Shown here: in pieces, positions 1 through 12,477 of the stretch | How positions within the stretch are numbered: position 1 is the stretch's first letter | How the letters are laid out: each line of letters begins with the position of its first letter | Notes under the pieces: model-generated | The model's database searches: none | Seen by the model: the letters and a program-made list of their open reading frames with translations, nothing else | What the model was told of the DNA's origin: nothing | From: Carex sylvatica | Taxonomy: Eukaryota > Streptophyta > Magnoliopsida > Poales > Cyperaceae | Assembly (NCBI GenBank): GCA_964058845.1 | Contig: CAXKVR010000003.1 | Span: 409,501 to 473,500 of the forward strand | Direction of reading: 5' to 3' | DNA: 64,000 nt | Translations under genes and position numbers: made by a program

Positions 1-1589
1 CTTTAGTACGTTAAAGGTGATTATATCTTTTTAGTTTTGGAGTTTTGTCATTTAATTTATTCCGTGAAGAAGATGGAAATCTCTGCCTTTCAAAAGATAT
101 ATTGTTATCTTGTGTTACATAGTTTAAATCGTGAGATTCAAGTTTGTCATATGTAATATACAAATACAGAAAGCTAATGATATTTATTTAAGTTATTTAT
201 TTTTAATTATATTTTAATGTAAGTTACTTTATTATATATATAATTGCTTAGGTTATTCATTTATGGTTTTATATCAATTTTGTCTTTATTGTTGTTCAAA
301 TTTACTTTGGTAGCAGGTAGCATATCTTTTTGGTACAAGCAAATCAATACATTGTAGTACACAAGTCCCACAAGCACAAGAAAGCTGTGTTTTCATTATT
401 AAGAAGTACGTACACATATTTCCGAGATAAATTGTTAGATTTCGCTCCATTTTTTTTAGAATGGCAACTTTGTATTTTCTTAATCACACGTGTAATGTTC
501 CATTATACTGCGACTGACTAATGAGTTATTCTACCTACAACAATATTTTTAATACAAATTACATGTTCAATCGTATTGATCGTTTTGTTTTGAAAAAATA
601 TAGTACAAATGAATATGAGTCGGTTTCCAGCTTCTAAGTATAAATTATTAGTTCATTAGAGACGAAGTCTCGTGTTGCTTCGACCTTTATATTGCTAATT
701 TTTTTTAATTACAGCAATTATTTAATCATTTTGTGTAATTATATTTTAGTGTGTACAATATTCTTCTAAGTTTTACAAAGAAAACGGGTGTATTTTGTAT
801 ATAACATTTTTAGTAACAATGTACGACCCTGGGTCTCTGGGGCAAGACCAAGAATCCTCTCTTCATAGTTATGACTCATGAGCTGTGATAATAATTATCA
901 CGATTTGGATGAGAAAGTACCATCGGAGGACCAGCTCCAGCGAAGTGGCTCAGTTGTACAAGTGAAACCACCAATGACAAATATCACTATCAAACAAATA
1001 TTATTAATTGATTGGTTGCGATTCTAAAAACTCAATGCTCTGCGAAATGAATTATCAGTAAGATTCACTCTGCATTCACTATGTCGATTACATATCCCTG
1101 AGTCTTTTTTTCTCCACTGTTATTGGGTGCATTCTATTTACTTATCTACTTCTACACATCTCTTATTAAATCCATGCACATGACCTATTTGATGAAATGC
1201 CTATAGCAGTCTGATACCCTTGTGTTCTGGTCACGTGAAGAACCCCAATACCTGGACCAAAAAAAAATCAGACCAGGCCTCCAATTGAAGAGCCCATTAC
1301 GAATTGTCAGGACAGAGTTATTAATGAGGCCTATAAACCTACCAGCCAACATCATTTCTCAATCCTGGGCCCCTTTAAACACCCCTTATTTTAGGAATTG
1401 AAAATCAACAAATTCAAAATTTAACGGAACTGGAAAAAAAGGAAGAGAGAAGCCTTCCATGTCTAACAAATGTAAGATGAAACAGGTACCAAATGTTAGA
1501 TATAATAACGCGAAAATGTAATTTTTTTTTTCTTCTGACTGAGGAAGAGTGGTACTAAGGTGTTGTATACGTAACTTCATCGTAGAAGA
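1..1589. other. AT-rich spacer, no gene seen
   Basis: Only short, unconvincing open frames on both strands, with long A/T runs. The moderately GC-richer stretch around 825-1,000 has no coding continuity or splice structure that I can recognise. I see no RNA gene here. Confidence 0.6.
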
Positions 1590-1725
1590 TACTGAATCAA
1601 ATCAGATTGTGAACTAAATTAATTGGGTTAGGACAGTCACTACTCAGCAGTTTCAAGAGAGGCACTGAATTAAACCGGACTAGAAACTGAATTAACCAGA
1701 TCGGAACAGTCACCACTCAGAGGTC
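1590..1725 (+). repeat. Dispersed repeat, copy A (inverted partner near 49.3 kb)
   Basis: The stretch beginning TACTGAATCAAATCAGA matches, in the opposite orientation, the stretch at about 49,235-49,375. Shared blocks include TGAATCAAATC, AATTGGGT, and ACAGTCACCACTCA near the far end. The copies differ by many substitutions, so this is an old interspersed repeat. No coding potential or clear termini are visible, and its class is unknown. Confidence 0.55.
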
Positions 1726-3178
1726 TCAGTGAAGAGCCGCTAGTGCATAAAGCAGAAAAATGAGAGAGAAGAGAAGTAGAAGAAAGAGAGCACATAAAAC
1801 AAACCCAGCATAAACAATATATAAAGTAAGTAACTATATGTATAACTTGTTCCATCCACTGTTTCATTGTCAAAGAGGATAATAAAAGCTCAAGAGAAGA
1901 TAAGAAAAAATAAACTGCTGGTATTGGAGAATAAAAACTCTCAAAAGGACGATGTGAAGAGCGATGACCAGATCCAAGAAGCGGAAGAATCAAAAAATAG
2001 TTACCAAATTTGCTAGATGGAAGCACCGACTTGAACGACGATGAGCAGTGACCAGATTCACTTTTTTTTTTTTTGAGAAACTTGATTGATGCAATCAGAG
2101 AGATTCCTACTGAATTATCACTTGCGCAATTCATGAAACATCTCTGAGTGCAAAATTTAGAAAGTGCGATGATTAAGTTCTTCTTCCTAAATTTGAGCCA
2201 GGCTGGGCCAGATTTAGCCGTTTAAGGGTGAAGTTTGAAATAAAACCATTTGAGCCCAGAGCCCTCTTCTTAAACTTCTCCATGGTTTGAGAGCACAGCA
2301 GGCATAGTGATAGAGCCCAACGTTTCTCCACATTCGATTATATTCCGAATTGAATTTACAAGAATGGGACAATAAATGTTTGTCGTATCAAAACAGTTTC
2401 ACTGTACATTTTTTTAACAGACGAATTTGGAGTGATAATTTTTTTTCAACATTTACTATTGATGAAATGTTGCTTTGGAAAAAAAAAATTATATCTTCTA
2501 ATATTAACTGTTATCCGTAGAGGTTCTATCTTTATTCGATTACCCGGATCCAATTAATTTGGATAAGATATGGTTTACAAAATATAACCGGTTAAATTAT
2601 GAATATGGTTACAAAATTAATAATTTAATATCCAATCCAGATCTTAACTGGAACTGATAATGTAATAGATAGGATATGAGTTTCATTTAATTATCTGACC
2701 ATAACCGAACTCGAACTGACACCTGTATAAATTTCCAAGAAAATAACAATACCGTTTCTTTTATAATTATTTAATATAAAAACATATATTAATAACTATG
2801 AAAAGATAATCATTTGTAGTATTTTTTTAATTTTTAAATAAAATTTGTTGCTCTTTTCACACAAATCATTGAAATCAAATGTCACATTTATCTTTTACTT
2901 ATAAATTTTTGAAGCCAATTAATTCATTTCTTGATCTTTTTGTCTACTATATATATGCCTTTCTGCAGGGATTATTGAAATTTATTGCGCTCTTCGGTAA
3001 TTAAAATAAATTGATATTAATATTCTATTCATAGATTTTTGAAACCATAGAATAAAATCACCATCTTCAATATTTTACTTTTTAAAATTATATCACCTTC
3101 AATATTTTGAAGCATATTTTAATTTATATTATAATGATATATCATGTTTGAATATTTAAAAATTATAATTAAGAGTTG
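1726..3178. other. AT-rich spacer
   Basis: No gene seen. A 154-residue open frame on the minus strand (1,670-2,134) is compositionally simple (Ser/Leu-rich) and resembles no family I know. Around 2,530-2,720 there are scattered ACCGG/ATCCGG-type words like those in degenerate plant hAT-like repeats, but no termini could be defined. Confidence 0.5.
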
Positions 3179-3410
3179 AGACATGTACCCGTTCTGGATT
3201 CGAATCGGACCGATAATCTACAAACAAGCTATGGGTATCTATCTACCCGGAACCAAAAGACGGGACCCGAAATATCAACGGGTAGATAGGTATTCTGATC
3301 CAGACTCGACCCGATTTAAATCTAATAAGTATATGGATCGAAATTCGGATCCGACCACTTTTAGAGTACAGACCCTATCCGACCCGATAGCACCTCTAGT
3401 TATCTCTGTT
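3179..3410. repeat. Degenerate GGATCCGA/GGGTAT-rich repeat
   Basis: Dense repeats of words such as CCCGAAAT, GGGTAGATA, GATCCGAC and GACCCGA resemble the low-copy interior of the hAT-type MITEs at 24,864-25,380 and 48,932-49,234. Clear terminal inverted repeats and a target duplication were not found, so it may be a fragment. The 96-residue open frame across it is attributed to this repeat, not to a gene. Confidence 0.4.
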
Positions 3411-3492
3411 AGTAACGTACGTACCGTCTTTTCATTTCATTACAAAAAAAATCAATGTAAAATTGACGATTAATTTAATGGAAAATGTTAAT

Positions 3493-3838
3493 ATGCTATG
3501 CATAGCATAGAGGACCTCCACGCAATGGCTCAATATTTGAGTTTTCAAAATTTTAACGGTCAATTCAAACTGTTCAACATGATCTCTATATGAATTTGTT
3601 TACCATTTTTTTAGATAGATAGAAAATCACTTGATCTGAAAATTATGTATCATTCAAATCAAGTAATTTTCTATCTATCTAAAAAAATAGTAAAAAAATT
3701 CTAAAAAATGTAAAATTTAATTTTTAAGTACATATTCATATGAAGATCATGTAGAACAGTTCGGATCGACTGTTAGGTTTTTGAAAACTCAAATATTAAA
3801 ACATTGTACGGAGATCCTCTATGCTAACCGTAGCCAAC
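3493..3838. mobile_element. Fold-back MITE, about 345 bp
   Basis: Long imperfect inverted repeat. The left end reads GCATAGCATAGAGGACCTCC, and the right end is its complement reading GGAGATCCTCTATGCTA. The arms run through a near-perfect central palindrome (TAGATAGATAGAAAATCACT against its complement). The right arm carries the AATAGTAAAAAAATTC block that recurs in the other MITEs of this window. Exact borders are approximate. Confidence 0.75.
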
Positions 3839-5478
3839 TCCTAATTTAATAGATCATAGTCTTTCTTATAGTTTCTTCTTAATTTCTGACACTGGAAATT
3901 ATCCCCAGTGTATCTGTAATTTTTGGTCTTTTTTGTTTCATAATTATAAAAAATCTGAGCCCACCAAACTTAATTTTTTTTCTTTCGCTGAAGGCCCTTG
4001 ACACCGCTGCTAATTTTTCCACCAAAAAAAAAAAAAAATGCTGTAAATCTTAAACTTAAAAGTAAGAATTTTTGCAGCATTAATTATATGCTCCTCCCGT
4101 TGGACCTTTCCGCAATTTTCCTTGCTATATTTCAGTTAGTATTAATTACTTGAAACATATGGAATGCACGTCATGGAAGATTGATGAATTAATTAATGCA
4201 GCTGGCTACCAAACAATATGCTCTTTAATCCTATGACCCAATCAAGCAACATGTTTTGTATGTTTTGTAGAGTATATATGTTGATATAATAAAACATTAA
4301 AAAGGTATCATATGTTGATATGGCGTTTCCACGCGTGTATTTACAAAAAAAAAAAAAAAAAAAAAATGATCATTGGGATTTTTTTTTCCACCTCATATTT
4401 AGCACTATTTATTTGCACTTGAGAAGTGTTTATATTTTTTTTATAGGTTAGATAGATTGTTTATAAAAAATGTAACTTGGAAATTAATTGGTAATCTATT
4501 GAGCACCTTAAAAAGATGATACAATATTATTGGCACTTGATCGAGGGCCAAATTATTCTCAAACCGCATAAAATTTGGCATACAAACTATCTAAACTACA
4601 GAAATAATATTTATGTTTATTTTGATAAATATTTTTGGTTGTCACGGTTATGATTGTCAATATATCAATTTTGTTATTTCTTTATACAAAAATAAATATA
4701 CTAATCTTTTACATGTGCATAAATAAGATGACATGCAAATTTTTTTTTTTGTATGATTTTTTTTTTTTTTGGCAATTATCTTATTCGAAGGACAATAAAG
4801 AAACAACAATAGATGATGTGTGTCATTCTTAAAAGCAAAATTAACTTACAAAAATTGAAAAATTAGACCACATTATGTTCACCGTCAGCACCATTTTTTA
4901 ATTTTCAGAGAACTTCGAATATTAAATGTTAAAATGTTGCTAGTGGTGTATTAATTTGGCCGTAAAGCATTTGACTAATAAGGAGCAAAATATCACAAAT
5001 TCAAATATATTTAATTTCCATAATCAAAGTGTCACAAGCCACAACTTTTCTATATCAATGTTTCCAATATTCTATAACAGAAAATTAAAGAAAAATGTTT
5101 TCTATTGTCATATGACAACTAATGATAGTGATAACATTAAGAAATTTGCATGCATAATATATATTAAAGTGGTTACATTGCAGAACATTAAATTAAGAAA
5201 AATGTTATTCTTCTTAATTATGACCTAAATGTACATACATGTTGTCCATCCAACAAAAATATAATGTTATGCTGTACACAATACATCACATTGACAGCGG
5301 GAACAATTAAGAAGCATATATTTTTTAAAGCCGAAATTTACTTTATTATCTATATGTTCAGAGTTTGAGCAGCTTATTTTAAAAATAATTTAAATTTGTT
5401 CAACTAGTATGGATCTATCACTTAAAAATAATTTACAACTTCACATAAAAAAAAAGGAATATATATATATATATATAT
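3839..5478. other. AT-rich spacer
   Basis: No gene seen. It contains long poly-A/poly-T runs (for example 4,346-4,366) and ends in a (TA)n tract that abuts the first MITE of the next array. Confidence 0.55.
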
Positions 5479-5904
5479 GAGGTTGGCTACTAATGCTTAT
5501 ATAAGCATATCCCCACATATGCTTATAACTCATTTTTGTGCTTCCAATGTCCAAATGGTCGATCTGAACCGTTCATCTTGTTCTCCATATTAATATGTGC
5601 TTGGAAACTAAATTTTACATTTTTCTGAATTTTTTTACTATTTATTAAGCCACTTTGAAAATTATTAATCCAATGGTGGCTGCTGATTTTACTGTTTTGT
5701 GCAGCCACCGTTGGATCAGCGATTTTCAAAGTGGCTTAATAAATAGTAAAAAAATTCAGAAAAATATAAAATTTAGTTTCCAAGCACATATTAATATGGA
5801 GAACAAGATGAACGGTTCAGATCGACCATTTGGACATTGGAAGCACAAAAATGAGTTATAAGCATATGTAGGGATATGCTTATATAAGCATAGTAGCCAA
5901 CCTC
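5479..5904. mobile_element. MITE family M1, copy a (fully palindromic, 426 bp)
   Basis: Terminal inverted repeat GAGGTTGGCTACT, followed by the self-complementary GCTTATATAAGC. The whole element folds back on itself around a short centre near 5,693. It is flanked by (TA)n on both sides. Both strands give spurious open frames of about 68 codons purely because of the palindrome. The interior has the shared core with TTTACTATTTATTAAG and its complement. Confidence 0.9.
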
Positions 5905-5928
5905 TATATATATATATATATATATATA

Positions 5929-6353
5929 GAGGTTGGCTACTATGCTTATATAAGCATATCCCCACATATGCTTATAACTCATTTTTGTGCTTCCAATGTC
6001 CAAATGGTCGATCTGAACCGTTCATCTTGTTCTCCATATTAATATGTGCTTGGAAACTAAATTTTACATTTTTCTGAATTTTTTTACTATTTATTAAGCC
6101 ACTTTGAAAGTTATTAATCCAACGGTGGCTGCTGATTTTACTGTTTTGTGCAGCCACCGTTGGATCAGCGACTTTCAAAGTGGCATAATAAATAGTAAAA
6201 AAATTCAGAAAAATGTAAAATTTAGTTTCCAAGCACATATTAATATGGAGAACAAGATGAACGGTTCAGATCGACCATTTGAACATTGGAAGCACAAAAA
6301 TGAGTTATAAGCATATGTGGGGATATGCTTATATAAGCATAGTAGCCAACCTC
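5929..6353. mobile_element. MITE family M1, copy b (425 bp)
   Basis: Nearly identical to copy a, with the same GAGGTTGGCTACT ends. It is separated from copy a by a pure (TA)n tract of about 24 bp, so the two sit head-to-tail through one microsatellite. The high identity suggests recent amplification or local duplication. Confidence 0.9.
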
Positions 6354-6371
6354 TATATATATATATATAGA

Positions 6372-6487
6372 TCGCATCTAATGGTTCGGATTGACTATTT
6401 TGACTTTGAAAACAGAGATAAAAGATATAAAAGATAGGATGCATTTGGGTGCACAAAAATTTGGGTGCATTTGAACCCTCCTCTATT
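6372..6487. mobile_element. Half-MITE remnant
   Basis: Only one arm is present: a GATCGCATCTAATGGTT interior followed by an end that reads GAACCCTCCTC. A short internal direct repeat (GCATTTGGGTGCA, then TTTGGGTGCATTT) lies near the end. It is bounded by (TA)n tracts and has no opposing arm, so it looks like a truncated element wedged between M1 copies b and c. Confidence 0.6.
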
Positions 6488-6510
6488 ATATATATATATA
6501 TATATATATA

Positions 6511-6932
6511 GGTTGGTTACTATGCTTATATAAGCATATCCCCACATATGCTTACAACCCGTTTTTCAATTTTAAAGTTTAAAATGTCGATCCGAACCGT
6601 TCAAGTTGATCTCTATATTGGAATGTGCTTGGAGACCAAATTTTATATTTTTCTGAATTTTTTTACTATTTATTAAGCCACTTTGAAAATCGCTGATCCA
6701 ACGGTGGCTTAACAAAACAGTAAAATCAGAAACCACCGTTGGATCAGAGATTTTCAAATTTGCTTAATAAATAGTAAAAAAATTCATAAAAATATAAAAT
6801 TTAGTCTCCAAGCACATTTCAATATATATATCACATCTAACGGTTCAGATCGACCATTTGGACATTGAAAACACAAAAATGAGTTATAAGTATATGTGGG
6901 GATATGCTTATATAAGCATAGTAGCCAACCTC
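6511..6932. mobile_element. MITE family M1, copy c (diverged, 422 bp)
   Basis: Ends GGTTGGTTACTATGC and its complement GTAGCCAACC. The subterminal part differs from copies a and b (GTTTTTCAATTTTAAAG), and the centre reads GGTGGCTTAACAAAACAG. It is flanked by (TA)n on the left and a short TATA-like tract on the right. It represents an older or recombinant subfamily member. Confidence 0.85.
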
Positions 6933-8510
6933 TATATGTATATATATATTCTGATAAGATGATCCCATATATGATATATCCTTGCAATATGTTTTTTTCA
7001 TGATTTTCCCGGCATGAAAATATTATTGGTTATAACATTTTTTTTTTTTTTTTTTGCCTAACACCTACCTAGGGGCTGGATCAAGCTGCAATGCTGCATG
7101 CAGCGCACTAATTTAAGTTTGTGTTGTTTCCATTATATAATTCTGTTTAGAGAATATCAGCTATATAAAATCAGCTATTGCAGTTGCATGAGAAAGAACA
7201 ATTATTATATTAAAAATCTAGAAAATGTTAGTTGAAATTGACAGGGCATTATCAATTAAGGAGAGTAATTAAATGATGTGAAGAAAATTATGGTTTCCAA
7301 AAATGCCTGTTGATACATAATTTTTTTTAAAGTAAAGTTGGAATTAAGCTACTAAAATATTTTAATATTTACAAGGGTTTCTTTCTCAAACTTTTTTATA
7401 TTTACAATTTTAAAATATCAAAATTACAGAGTTATTAGTTTTCTGAAAAAAAAAATCAAAAGTTATAAGAAACATAGGCATTGTCTGTTCATTGGAGCGG
7501 CACACGTGCACTGTCTGCCTGCCACTCCTGGTTGGTGTGCAGATGATACTTGCGTTTCATTTAAGTAAGGAATATTTTTTATTCGTGACGGTACTTTTCG
7601 CAAGAGATATGAAACTCCGATTTCAGTGTATGACCGTAATTTGAAAAACTTGCGAAGAGATATAAAAACATGTTATGACCAACACAGTTCAGAAGTTTAG
7701 TTAAAATTTCACAAAATGCATCATTTAGTGTCTCACAATTTCAGTTAAAGTTTTTGATCATCGATAGTCATGTATTTTTCTTTTATTTAAAAAAGAAACG
7801 AGCTGTTCTATGAAAATTAATTTGATAATAATCAAAATTTTAAAATTGAGTACCAATATTTCCTTTCTTTCTTTTTTCTTAAATTCCTATTGTTTGCGCA
7901 CTAACCAGGGGTGTGCAGGCATTATCTGTGTGTCACTCTTAGAGGGTGCGCAAACAATGTCTGCATATATGGTAACTTTAATTTTTTTTTTTTCCAAGTA
8001 CCAGTAACTTCGTGATTTTAATATTTTAAAATAGTTAATAAAAATAAAAATCAGTCCCTGAGATATAAATCTACGATTGGCTGATTCCATTACTGATACG
8101 TATTTTGATGGTGGTAAGAGAAGATTAATGGACTTTTTACATATAAATTGCTTAGATGTACATGACATGTTACATGTATGTATACTTTACCTTACTGGAA
8201 GTTAAAGTGTCCACGCAAAATATTATATATAGCTTCTCAATTAATCCCATAGTTGTATTTTATTTGGTTTCTCTGGACTTCATAACAAAATGAGAGACAA
8301 AATTCATTAAAAACCAGTTTAAATTGGAAAATTCAAACTCGTGAGTGGCAATCCACAATTTTCTTAGGAGCACGGAGCACATCATTTTTTTATCTAATTT
8401 CTTTGAAAATGAATTTAAATGGAGATGAACACAAAAAAAAGCCCTTATAAAATTTGCATGCCCATTTATAAGCACTAAATTAAAGCACACCTTGCGCTGA
8501 GAGTAAAATT
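6933..8510. other. AT-rich spacer
   Basis: No gene seen. Two short GC-richer patches near 7,480-7,560 and 7,890-7,960 share words such as GGTGTGCAG and CTGTCTG or ATCTGTGTG. They may be remnants of one repeat, but I could not define it. Confidence 0.5.
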
Positions 8511-8909
8511 TGGGTGCTTTAAGTCCACAAAGAAATTAAGTTCGTGAACTTAATTCTAAAATTTATCAGATCTGCTTCAAACGATGAATCCGAATAGTTG
8601 AAATTCATCTACTTTACAAATAATGTGTATATATAATAAAATTTTAAACTTTCGAATTAAATTAATATAAAATCAAATGGTCAACATTTGAAAGTTTATA
8701 AATTAGTTTTAATGCATTTATTTCTTAAACGTTTTTTTTTACTATGTGGCTCTATGCAATATTAATTTGAATATTTAAAATTTTCGCATCTAGATGAATA
8801 ACTCGTAAGGTAAATGAATTTCAACTATTCAGATTAATTATTTGAAGCCAATCCGGTTGGTTTTAGAATTGAGTTCACAAAAAAACTTAATGAACTTAAG
8901 AACACCCTA
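8511..8909. mobile_element. Fold-back MITE, about 400 bp
   Basis: The left end TGGGTGCTTTAAGT pairs imperfectly with the right end AACTTAAGAACACCCTA. The inner arms share TTAATTCTAAAA and TTTTAGAATTGAG. The interior has the block CTTCAAACGATGAATCC that recurs in the elements at 22,053 and 23,601, so these three form a second core group. Confidence 0.7.
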
Positions 8910-9566
8910 GTTCTACTCCTTGCTCAAACTCAGCTCATTTACGTACAGTCCTATTTCAATCATTCAATTAACTAAGGACAATACGGAAAAAAAATTATAG
9001 TAATTTTTCATTTCTTGTCTTTCATATAATTATTTTTAATATACGTATGAACAACCATGCATATATTCTCTCCGTTTGATTAAATATTCAAACATATATT
9101 CTACAACTATTCCATATGAGTGACTTTAATACACATAACATTTTTTTTAATCAAATTATAAGCCTCTTATAAAATCGATATAGACTAATCAAATCTTTTA
9201 ATGTGAAAGAGCATGACCTAAAATATATATAGGGACAATTACACGTTTTCAGACTAAACAATTATAAATGTCACCAAAGGGAGAAAAAGAAGGTACAACA
9301 TTAATGCTTGGCAAGTCATGTACAATTAAATTTGTCTAGTTGACTCCAAAGTATGATTAGATACATTTTGTTATCGTGTTTAAATTTAGCATGGAATAGT
9401 GGTACCAAAGAGCATCGTGGTAACGAGTTCAACTGAAAGTTCGCATCTTTTTTTTGTTCAATTGCAACTAGAATATATTCAAGTATCGTGGCAACATGTC
9501 ACCACCGACCTTATATTGTTGTTAGCTTCTTCTGAAAATATTTTTTGTAACATATAATATATATAT

Positions 9567-9979
9567 AGAGACTAATATGTTTTCGGTAGCATATGGACTG
9601 AAGTGCTATCGGTCCAAATTTAAAATTTGAAAATTCAAAAAGTCGATATGAACTGTTAGATGTGATATTTATATTGAAATGTACTTCGAGACCAAATTTT
9701 ATATTTTTCTAAATTTTTTTACTATTTATTAAGCCACTTTAAAAATTGTTGATTCAACGATGTCTTAACAAAACAGTAAAATCAGAAGCCACCATTGGAT
9801 CAGCGATTTTCAAAATGGCTTAATAAATAGTAAAAAAATTCAAAAAATATAAAATTTGGTCTCCAAGTACATTTCAATATAGAGATCACATCTAACAGTT
9901 CATATTGACTTTTCAAATTTTAAAATTTCAAATTTGGACCGGTAACACTTCGGCCCATATGCTACCGAAAGTATATTAG

Positions 9980-9985
<6 letters not shown>
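9567..9985. mobile_element. MITE, 419 bp, AGAGACTAATAT ends
   Basis: Terminal inverted repeat AGAGACTAATATGTTTTCGG, with complement CCGAAAGTATATTAGTCTCT at the other end, set between TA-rich tracts. The centre has the same CTATTTATTAAGCCACTTT and AATAAATAGTAAAAAAATTC module as family M1 although the ends are unrelated to M1. Confidence 0.88.
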
Positions 9986-10011
<26 letters not shown>

Positions 10012-10385
10012 GGAGGGATCCAATTACACCTTTTTTAGTGACACCGAATTACACTCTCGATTTTCAAAGTTTTCAAAGTTCAAATAGTTGATCCAAACCG
10101 TTCAACATAATAGATATATTAAAATGTGCTTGCAGATCAAATTTTATATTTTTGAAAATTTGTTTTACTATTTATTAAGTATTTAACAAAATCGTTATGT
10201 TTAGACCGTTGAATTTTTGTACCCATCTTAATAAATAGTAAAAAAATTCAAAAAAATATAAAATTTGATCTGCAAGCACATTTTAATATATCCATCATGT
10301 TGAACGGTTTGAATCAACTGTTTGGATTTTAAAAATATAAAGTGTAATTCAGTGTTACAAAAAAAATAGTGTAATTGAATCCCTC

Positions 10386-10386
<1 letters not shown>
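10012..10386. mobile_element. MITE, 375 bp, GGAGGGATCCAATTACAC ends
   Basis: The left end GGAGGGATCCAATTACAC pairs with the right end GTGTAATTGAATCCCTCC. (TA)n tracts lie on both sides; the left one is shared with the preceding MITE only 26 bp away. It again contains AATAAATAGTAAAAAAATTC in the arms. The CCCTCC-type end recalls Stowaway elements, but assignment is tentative. Confidence 0.88.
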
Positions 10387-10416
<30 letters not shown>

Positions 10417-11404
10417 CTACTAGATTAAAAGAAATGGTCATGGTAAAACCAAAACTAGAGCGCCAAGAAGGTTACAAAAGGACGGAATTAACTAAAGAAA
10501 AATTAATTTTGACCTCCAAAACTTAAATAAAAAAATTTGGCCACCGAATTACAACTAAATTGCTAATCATCTCCAATTAAAATGCAATGCACAGATTCCT
10601 TAGTAATAACTTCTTATTATGCCAGTCTAGGTTTACACTTTTGTTGAAAATATTTCAATACAACATATTTTTACACGCTTATCTTTTTTTACTGCAAACT
10701 CAATTATGTCAGAATGCACATTTATCTATTTCAGAATAAATACTAAATTGAATAATTATTTTTGTCCATCTCAATTTAAAATAATTGTTGATAACTGTCA
10801 TGCATTTTAATTTTGACCAAACACATTTTGACAATTATCAATTACTATGTCTTAATACTTTAATACTTTGACTTATAATCTACAATTTGTCTGAAACACA
10901 ATAATACTTTGTCTTAAACTTTTATGTTCATTGTTGCAATCAACTTGAAATGAATAATAGTCTGAACTTAAAATACTTTTATGAACTGAACTGAACTTTA
11001 CCTATTATTATTATTTATTTATTTTGCTTGAGAAGTTGACAGATGAGAACTCTGAAAGTAATTATAATATTTAGAGAATGACTAACAGTACCCATTCAGT
11101 CCCCTATCTATCTCCTGCGCTAAAAAACAAAAAAAATACAACGAGGGACCACTAACTGATGTATACGTGCTAATTATCACCAAAGAGCAAGGTTAACGCG
11201 ATTTTATTAATAGTCAAAACATATAGTATTCATACCTACGAATTTATAATATTAATACTTATTATCTATAATAGTCAAAACTGGAGGAGACCATTAATCT
11301 TGAGAACCAGTAACAATCAGGAGGGCCGTTAGCGTCTTGTGACAGCCTGGATTGGAGATCACAACCGTCTGAAAGCGACATTTGTCAAGATTGAGGGACC
11401 ACTA
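10387..11404. other. AT-rich spacer
   Basis: It begins with a (TA)n tract, followed by repeated low-complexity words such as AATACTTT in 10,840-10,980. No gene or transposon end is recognisable. A GC-richer patch at 11,285-11,400 is unassigned. Confidence 0.5.
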
Positions 11405-11642
11405 CAGTGAATATATATAGTATTCATATCTAAAATAATGAAGTATTTATATCTAACTAAAGAAGTATTAATACTAACGATTACGAAGTATTCATACATG
11501 TTCGAAATAATTTATACAATTCAAAATTCAAAGTCAAATTCATCTCTCTCACCCCACCTCTTCCAAGAAGTATTCATATCTAACATGAAGTATGCGTATC
11601 TAACAAATAAAGTATTCATATCTAACTAATAAAGTATTCATA
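11405..11642. repeat. Irregular array of GAAGTATTCATATCTAAC-type units
   Basis: The word AGTATTCATATCTAAC or close variants recurs at irregular spacing (about 11,420, 11,440, 11,485, 11,568, 11,587, 11,610 and 11,632). The units are short and degenerate. A 63-residue open frame runs through it but only reflects the repeat. Confidence 0.6.
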
Positions 11643-11688
11643 TGTTCCATTCTGACAACCTTCGTTGGCTAGCATGGACCCCCTCCAA

Positions 11689-11822
11689 GCACCACGCTCT
11701 TCCAGCCAAATCTTGACGGTGCACCACTTTTTCCTCGTCGAATCTTGACGATGCACTACGCTCTCCTTGCTAGATCTTGACGGTGCACCACGCTCTCCTC
11801 GCCGGATCTCGACGGTGCATCC
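11689..11822. repeat. 32-bp minisatellite, about four units
   Basis: The unit AATCTTGACGGTGCACCAC, followed by a CTCTCCTCGCC-like stretch, starts at 11,709, 11,741, 11,773 and 11,805, exactly 32 bp apart, with a partial unit before. It is markedly more GC-rich than its surroundings and lies about 0.55 kb upstream of the TATA box of the first CslD gene. No function can be assigned. Confidence 0.8.
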
Positions 11823-12369
11823 AGATTAATTAATGCCAATCATTAATAATTACTTTTGTTAATTAGGACAGGTTGGGCCAGGGACTATTAGAGGACTACT
11901 TCTAGGGGACAATATCTTTATTCTAATATTTAATTTTTCATTTTGTGCTGCCCTCAATTGTTTTACACTTGAGCCATATATGCTTTTGGCGACTTGATTT
12001 TGTTGTGATTCCAGGTAAACCTTCTTTATAAAGAACACGGAATCATTTTCTTTTGTTATTATTTTCTTTTAGCTAACAAAGAACACGGGAAAATTATTTT
12101 TCTAATTACAAATATACCTCTGTTATACAAGGTCAAACAACCATAATCTGACCTCTTCCAGGTTGTTGAGAATATACATAATATATTTCATCATGAAAAG
12201 TTGCATCCACAGTAATTTCACTATGACAATAAATAAAAAAAAACCTCTATTGGGTTACAGTTGTTATTCATCATCACAATTATAATTAATATTGTAAGGT
12301 CTTTCCCAATTGAAGGTACCAACCATGCATATTAAAATTAAAAAGAATAATAAACAAGACCTGTCTGCC

Positions 12370-12377
12370 TATATATA
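12370..12377 (+). promoter_or_regulatory. Probable TATA box of CslD copy 1
   Basis: TATATATA inside CTGTCTGCCTATATATACTT. The surrounding sequence, including the downstream CTTCTTCAATTCGTCTAA, is closely matched upstream of CslD copy 2 (27,762), so promoter and leader were duplicated together with the gene. The transcription start is inferred to lie about 30 bp downstream. Confidence 0.6.
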
Positions 12378-12477
12378 CTTGCAACCACAACTAGATATCT
12401 TTGTCAAGTAGTATAATTCTGACGATGCCACTTCTTCAATTCGTCTAACAGATAGAGCTCTTTCTGAACATTTATTT

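Noticed and set aside
1670..2134. 154-residue open frame on the minus strand
   Set aside because: Low-complexity Ser/Leu composition, no recognisable domain, no splice or promoter context.
5523..6310. Several open frames of 61-88 codons on both strands, all with similar proteins
   Set aside because: They are translations of the palindromic M1 MITE and appear on both strands for that reason; the same happens at 19,635-19,973.
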